Assembly: GCA_023406915.1 (NCBI GenBank)
Contig: JAEXTR010000235.1
Coordinates: forward strand, 1 to 8,579
Direction: 5' to 3'
DNA length: 8,579 nt
DNA from: Bacteroidota bacterium
GTDB lineage: Bacteria > Bacteroidota > Ignavibacteria > Ignavibacteriales > Ignavibacteriaceae
Shown: piece by piece, positions 5,498 to 8,579 of the stretch
Layout: the number at the start of each line of letters is the position of its first letter
How positions within the stretch are numbered: the first letter of the stretch is position 1
Program-made: the position numbers and the translations under genes
Notes under the pieces: generated by a model
Database searches by the model: none
What the model saw: the letters and a program-made list of their open reading frames with translations, nothing else
What the model was told of the DNA's origin: nothing

Positions 5498-8227
5498 TCA
5501 GGAGTGCCTGAGAGGAAGAGTAAAGGAGAAAGTACTGCCGAAGCCGACTACGCTTTCGACCCGGAATTCGCCACCATTTTTTGCCACAAAATCCTTACAG
5601 AGGTTTAATCCGAGCCCCACACCTGTTTCATTTCCGGTTCCCTTTGTTGAAATGGTGATATCCTTACTGAAAATCTTTTCGATGTTCTCTTTTGTCATGC
5701 CAATTCCATCATCAGCCACCGCTACAACTGCTTTGTCTTCCTGAAGTGTTACTGAAACAATGATTCTGCCTTTTTCTTTGGAAAACTTGACTGCATTCGA
5801 AATCAGATTCCGGGACACCACGCGTATCATATCCTCATCAGCGTATACCACGATATCTTCAGGGTACTTTTTAATGATATTAACTGATTTGCGGGCTGCG
5901 GTATCGGTATAGAGTGATATCTGCTCATCAAGGATGAGTGCAACGGGAAGCAGCTTGGGCTCATGTACAACGGCACCCCGCTGGTTCCTTGCCCATTGTA
6001 AAAGATTTTCTGTCAGTTCAAAGGTACTGTCCACGGATTTTTTCATCATACGCATGATGCTAATAATCCTGGCAGGGTCAATATCACCGTAGTCAATTAC
6101 TGCATTAATAAATGACTTCAGTGAGCCGATTGGTCCCCTCAGATCATGCCCAATGATACTGAACATTTTATCCTTTATCTCATTCGAGTTTTTCAACTCT
6201 TCAGTCAGGCTTATCAGCTGCTGATGCTGCTCTTCAATCTGCGATTTAGAGCGCTTCCAGTCTGAAATATCACGGCCAATGAATATCACGCCAGCGATTC
6301 TGCCATCAAGACCGTAAATAATTTCTGCACTAACTTCGAAATCGAGAGTACTTCCGTTTTTTCTAACGGCTTTGTACTCTTTTACGGAGCGTTTCTTTGT
6401 GAGGAAGAGCGTCCAGTAATCTTCAATTGCCCTTTGCCAGTCGTCCTTTACAATAAATGTAAGTACAGGCAGACCTTTAATATCATCATTGCTTTCGTAT
6501 CCAAATATCTGGAGGGTTGAATTTGAGACGCTTTTAATTCTTCCAGCCCGGTCGGTGATAATAACCTGATCGGGGGATGCTGTAATGATTGAGCGCCATA
6601 GCTGCTCAGATTCCGTCATTCTGATTTCGTGCTGTTTTCTGACGGTGATATCCTGCATTGTGCCCATATAAACTTTTTCGGACTTATCCCGGACCGGGTC
6701 TCTTTTTCCGGATATAGTAACCCAAAATTCCTGCTCGCTGGTCAGTGAAAGCATCCTGCAATCAATGTACTTTGGCTCATCTGAGATGATAACCTGATGC
6801 AGGAAAGATCTGAAACTGCTTCTATGCTCTGTAGCGATGGCTTTTATAAACTGTTCCAGTGGAATATCCTGTGCAGGCACGCGTAATATATCTGCTGCCG
6901 AATCCGAGATGGTAAATATTTTCCCTATATCATCGTACAAATAATGTCCAATTCGTGCATTCCGCTGTGCTTCTTCCAGTTGTGAGCGGCTTTCGCGCAG
7001 TTTCAATTCAGTGTTTTTAATACGGGTAATATCGTTTAGTATCACCACTGCTGATGCAGTTTCATTGAACGTTGTGCTACTGATTGAGAGAAGCACGGTT
7101 TTTGGTTCAATACCTTCCAGATTAATTTCTGCCTCAAAGTCGTTGATGGCAATGTTTGTTTCCACGACGGTATCGAAATACTGCTTCACGCTGTTCTGAT
7201 GAATTAACAACTCAGCCTGATTATGGATTTTATCCTCAGTGAAAGCGTTTAGAAACTGCTCGGCTTTTGCGTTATGGAACAGGAGTTTTCCGCGTGTTGA
7301 AAAAACAAATAGTGGAGTGGGGACTGCTGCCAGGAGCCGCAGATAGTTTTCCTTTCCCTGAATAAGAAGCTGCTCCTGCGTTTTTCTTTTTGTGATATCC
7401 TTTGATATCCCCTGGTAGTCTATCGTTCCATCAGCATTCAGCATACGGTGACCATTGACTTCAAACCATTTGGTTGATCCGTCTTTGCAGATCATCTCAA
7501 ATTCACCACTAAAACTACTGAATGGCTCAGGAACTTCAGGGCGCTGCCTATAGAAAGCAGCGAACTGCCCTTTTCCGAATTGCGTAAACTGATCAATCAA
7601 ACTGGAACCAACGACTTCAGAAAAGTGATACCCCCTTAGTTTTTCATCCATCTGACTGACGAATGTGAATTTCAATTCACTGTTCAGTTTCCAATAGATA
7701 TCTTTTCCCTGTTCGGCGATAATCTTCAGGGTCTCTTCGTACAGGTCTTCTAACCGTTGTTCTTTGAAGTCTTTTTCGGTCTGGTACGCTAATCCGACAG
7801 TGGCGAGGTAGTCACCATTTTCATCGTAGAGTCTCTGGAGGCTGGCGAATATCTGGAATTTTGATTCATCTTCTCTTTTCGTCTCAAGAATCCCCTCCCA
7901 CCGTCCTTTAATCTGCAGCATCAGTATCAAAGAAAAGACCCTGGTACGATCCGGGAAGAAGAGTGTGACGCTTTTCCCAAGCACAGCTTCTCTGTTCTTT
8001 ACATCCCAATACTCAACAGCCTTGTTGTTCACATACAGAATCTGGCCTGCACGGTTAATCAATACGATAGCCATAGGCAGCTGATCGCAGATTGCCTTCT
8101 TAATGGTGCTATCCCGGTACCCGGAGAGGTGGTTCAGAAGCTGATCGTCAGTGACCGAAAGAGCCGAGGTCAGAGATGATCGTATGAGTCCCGGAATTGT
8201 TTTCCAGACTGTCTCGATGTTTTCCAT
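5498..8227 (-). CDS. Soluble multi-PAS sensor histidine kinase
   Basis: This 909-residue protein should autophosphorylate on histidine in response to a cue sensed by its PAS array, then pass the phosphate to a response regulator. Five PAS or PAS/PAC units can be placed at about 45-155, 165-282, 290-402, 412-532 and 540-658; several end in the usual DIT-K/R linker (ISKDITKRK, LNDITRIK, MQDITVRK, GRDISDWKR). A coiled coil (about 655-690) leads to the HisKA H-box FSIIGHDLRGP with phospho-acceptor His694. The ATPase domain has the N-box RNLISNAVKFS (Asn807, Asn811), G1 box DDGIGM (839-844) and G2 box GVGLGL (869-874). There is no transmembrane segment, signal peptide or receiver domain, so it is cytoplasmic and a classical kinase rather than a hybrid. 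No response regulator gene lies in the window. No Shine-Dalgarno is visible before the ATG at 8227; the leader there is pyrimidine-rich, and no convincing promoter was found in 8228-8440. The ligand or cofactor of each PAS unit cannot be told. Confidence 0.93.
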   Translation of the reverse strand: MENIETVWKTIPGLIRSSLTSALSVTDDQLLNHLSGYRDSTIKKAICDQLPMAIVLINRAGQILYVNNKAVEYWDVKNREAVLGKSVTLFFPDRTRVFSLILMLQIKGRWEGILETKREDESKFQIFASLQRLYDENGDYLATVGLAYQTEKDFKEQRLEDLYEETLKIIAEQGKDIYWKLNSELKFTFVSQMDEKLRGYHFSEVVGSSLIDQFTQFGKGQFAAFYRQRPEVPEPFSSFSGEFEMICKDGSTKWFEVNGHRMLNADGTIDYQGISKDITKRKTQEQLLIQGKENYLRLLAAVPTPLFVFSTRGKLLFHNAKAEQFLNAFTEDKIHNQAELLIHQNSVKQYFDTVVETNIAINDFEAEINLEGIEPKTVLLSISSTTFNETASAVVILNDITRIKNTELKLRESRSQLEEAQRNARIGHYLYDDIGKIFTISDSAADILRVPAQDIPLEQFIKAIATEHRSSFRSFLHQVIISDEPKYIDCRMLSLTSEQEFWVTISGKRDPVRDKSEKVYMGTMQDITVRKQHEIRMTESEQLWRSIITASPDQVIITDRAGRIKSVSNSTLQIFGYESNDDIKGLPVLTFIVKDDWQRAIEDYWTLFLTKKRSVKEYKAVRKNGSTLDFEVSAEIIYGLDGRIAGVIFIGRDISDWKRSKSQIEEQHQQLISLTEELKNSNEIKDKMFSIIGHDLRGPIGSLKSFINAVIDYGDIDPARIISIMRMMKKSVDSTFELTENLLQWARNQRGAVVHEPKLLPVALILDEQISLYTDTAARKSVNIIKKYPEDIVVYADEDMIRVVSRNLISNAVKFSKEKGRIIVSVTLQEDKAVVAVADDGIGMTKENIEKIFSKDITISTKGTGNETGVGLGLNLCKDFVAKNGGEFRVESVVGFGSTFSFTLPLRHS

Positions 8228-8442
8228 GTTACCAAAGGAGAAAAGAAAATATTGTGCTTACTATTATCGAAAATTTTTCAGGCTTATTTAGGAGAAAAAT
8301 TGGACTATTTTTTCAGTAATCGGAGTGAGGAAATGGGATAATACGGAGTAATTGCTGTTCTGGTGCAGATTGGGAAGTTAAAATAAGAAACCGCCCTATT
8401 TTAGGATAATTGGATATCGTAAATTAAAAGTATGAAAACGCT

Positions 8443-8490
8443 TGAAAAAGAAAACCCGTCCGGAAACCAGGTATGATTTCGGGACGGGTT
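8443..8490 (-). terminator. Terminator of the tmRNA gene
   Basis: On the minus strand AACCCGTCC (8490-8482) pairs with GGACGGGTT (8461-8453) over 9 bp across a 20-nt loop, followed by TTCTTTTT (8452-8445). It begins 9 nt after the tmRNA CCA end and separates that gene from the kinase gene downstream. On the plus strand the hairpin has no following T-tract. Confidence 0.85.
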
Positions 8491-8499
8491 ATCTTTGAT

Positions 8500-8579
8500 T
8501 GGTGGAGGTGCCGGGAGTCGAACCCGGGTCCGAAGTTAACGCTTCGTAAACGTCTACGCACGTAGTACCGTCATTTGAG
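8500..8579 (-). ncRNA. ssrA: tmRNA (transfer-messenger RNA), 3' portion only
   Basis: tmRNA rescues ribosomes stalled on broken mRNAs, acting with SmpB and adding a degradation tag. The visible 80 nt are the 3' end, read on the minus strand: discriminator and CCA (8503-8500), acceptor 3' strand CACCTCC (8510-8504), and a T-arm with stem CCGGG (8527-8523), loop TTCGACT (8522-8516) and stem CCCGG (8515-8511). Before it comes CGGAC (8532-8528), and further 5' a TACTACG-TGCGTAG stretch typical of the region ahead of the tRNA-like domain. No ordinary anticodon arm with a 7-nt loop fits upstream of the T-arm, which argues against a normal tRNA. The 5' half of the tRNA-like domain and the tag reading frame lie beyond the right edge, so the tag cannot be read. 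CCA is encoded, and a terminator follows closely. Confidence 0.85.

Noticed and set aside
8228..8440. Promoter or structured leader ahead of the kinase gene
   Set aside because: Only weak, imperfect matches (for example TTTT-N19-TATTTTCT) were found, not enough to report as a feature.
8540..8570. Near-palindrome CTACG-CA-CGTAG as an operator
   Set aside because: It falls within the tmRNA 3' region and is better explained as RNA structure.
8500..8579. Ordinary tRNA gene
   Set aside because: The acceptor and T-arm fit, but no anticodon arm with a 7-nt loop follows in the expected place, while the upstream sequence resembles the tmRNA 3' region.

Overview
The window is ordinary bacterial chromosome that looks like Bacteroidota or a close relative in the FCB group. 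Three things point there: a divergent promoter that fits the Bacteroidota sigma-ABfr consensus (TTTG, 19 nt, TAnnTTTG), a secreted cyclomaltodextrinase/SusA-type GH13 enzyme with the Bacteroidota-style N-terminal WW domain, and Sec signal peptides ending before Gln. No genus can be named from the sequence alone. No mobile element, CRISPR array or prophage is visible.

Layout, left to right. Bases 1-3517 hold two overlapping minus-strand glycoside hydrolase genes. The upstream one (3517 to 1679) is an exported cyclomaltodextrinase/neopullulanase-like enzyme. The downstream one starts inside the stop codon of the first (TAATG), stays open for 559 codons and leaves the window at base 1. It is a divergent GH13-like protein with no signal peptide and the three catalytic carboxylates apparently kept. 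Bases 3518-3728 are a divergent intergenic region with candidate promoters for both directions and two inverted repeats. The plus-strand gene 3729-5444 encodes a secreted protein with two beta-sandwich (LamG/concanavalin-like) repeats followed by TPRs, and ends at a strong UUCG-loop terminator. Convergent to it is a 909-residue soluble multi-PAS histidine kinase (8227 to 5498). At the right edge, on the minus strand, lie the last 80 nt of a tmRNA (ssrA) and its terminator.

The two GH13 genes probably form a small alpha-glucan operon: the exported enzyme would cut cyclodextrins or malto-oligosaccharides in the periplasm, while the second protein would act in the cytoplasm on an unknown substrate. 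The jelly-roll/TPR protein may share regulation with them through the divergent promoter region, but no functional link is shown. The histidine kinase has no response regulator next to it in the window and looks like an orphan sensor. The most interesting item is the truncated GH13-like gene, followed by the double-sandwich/TPR exported protein.
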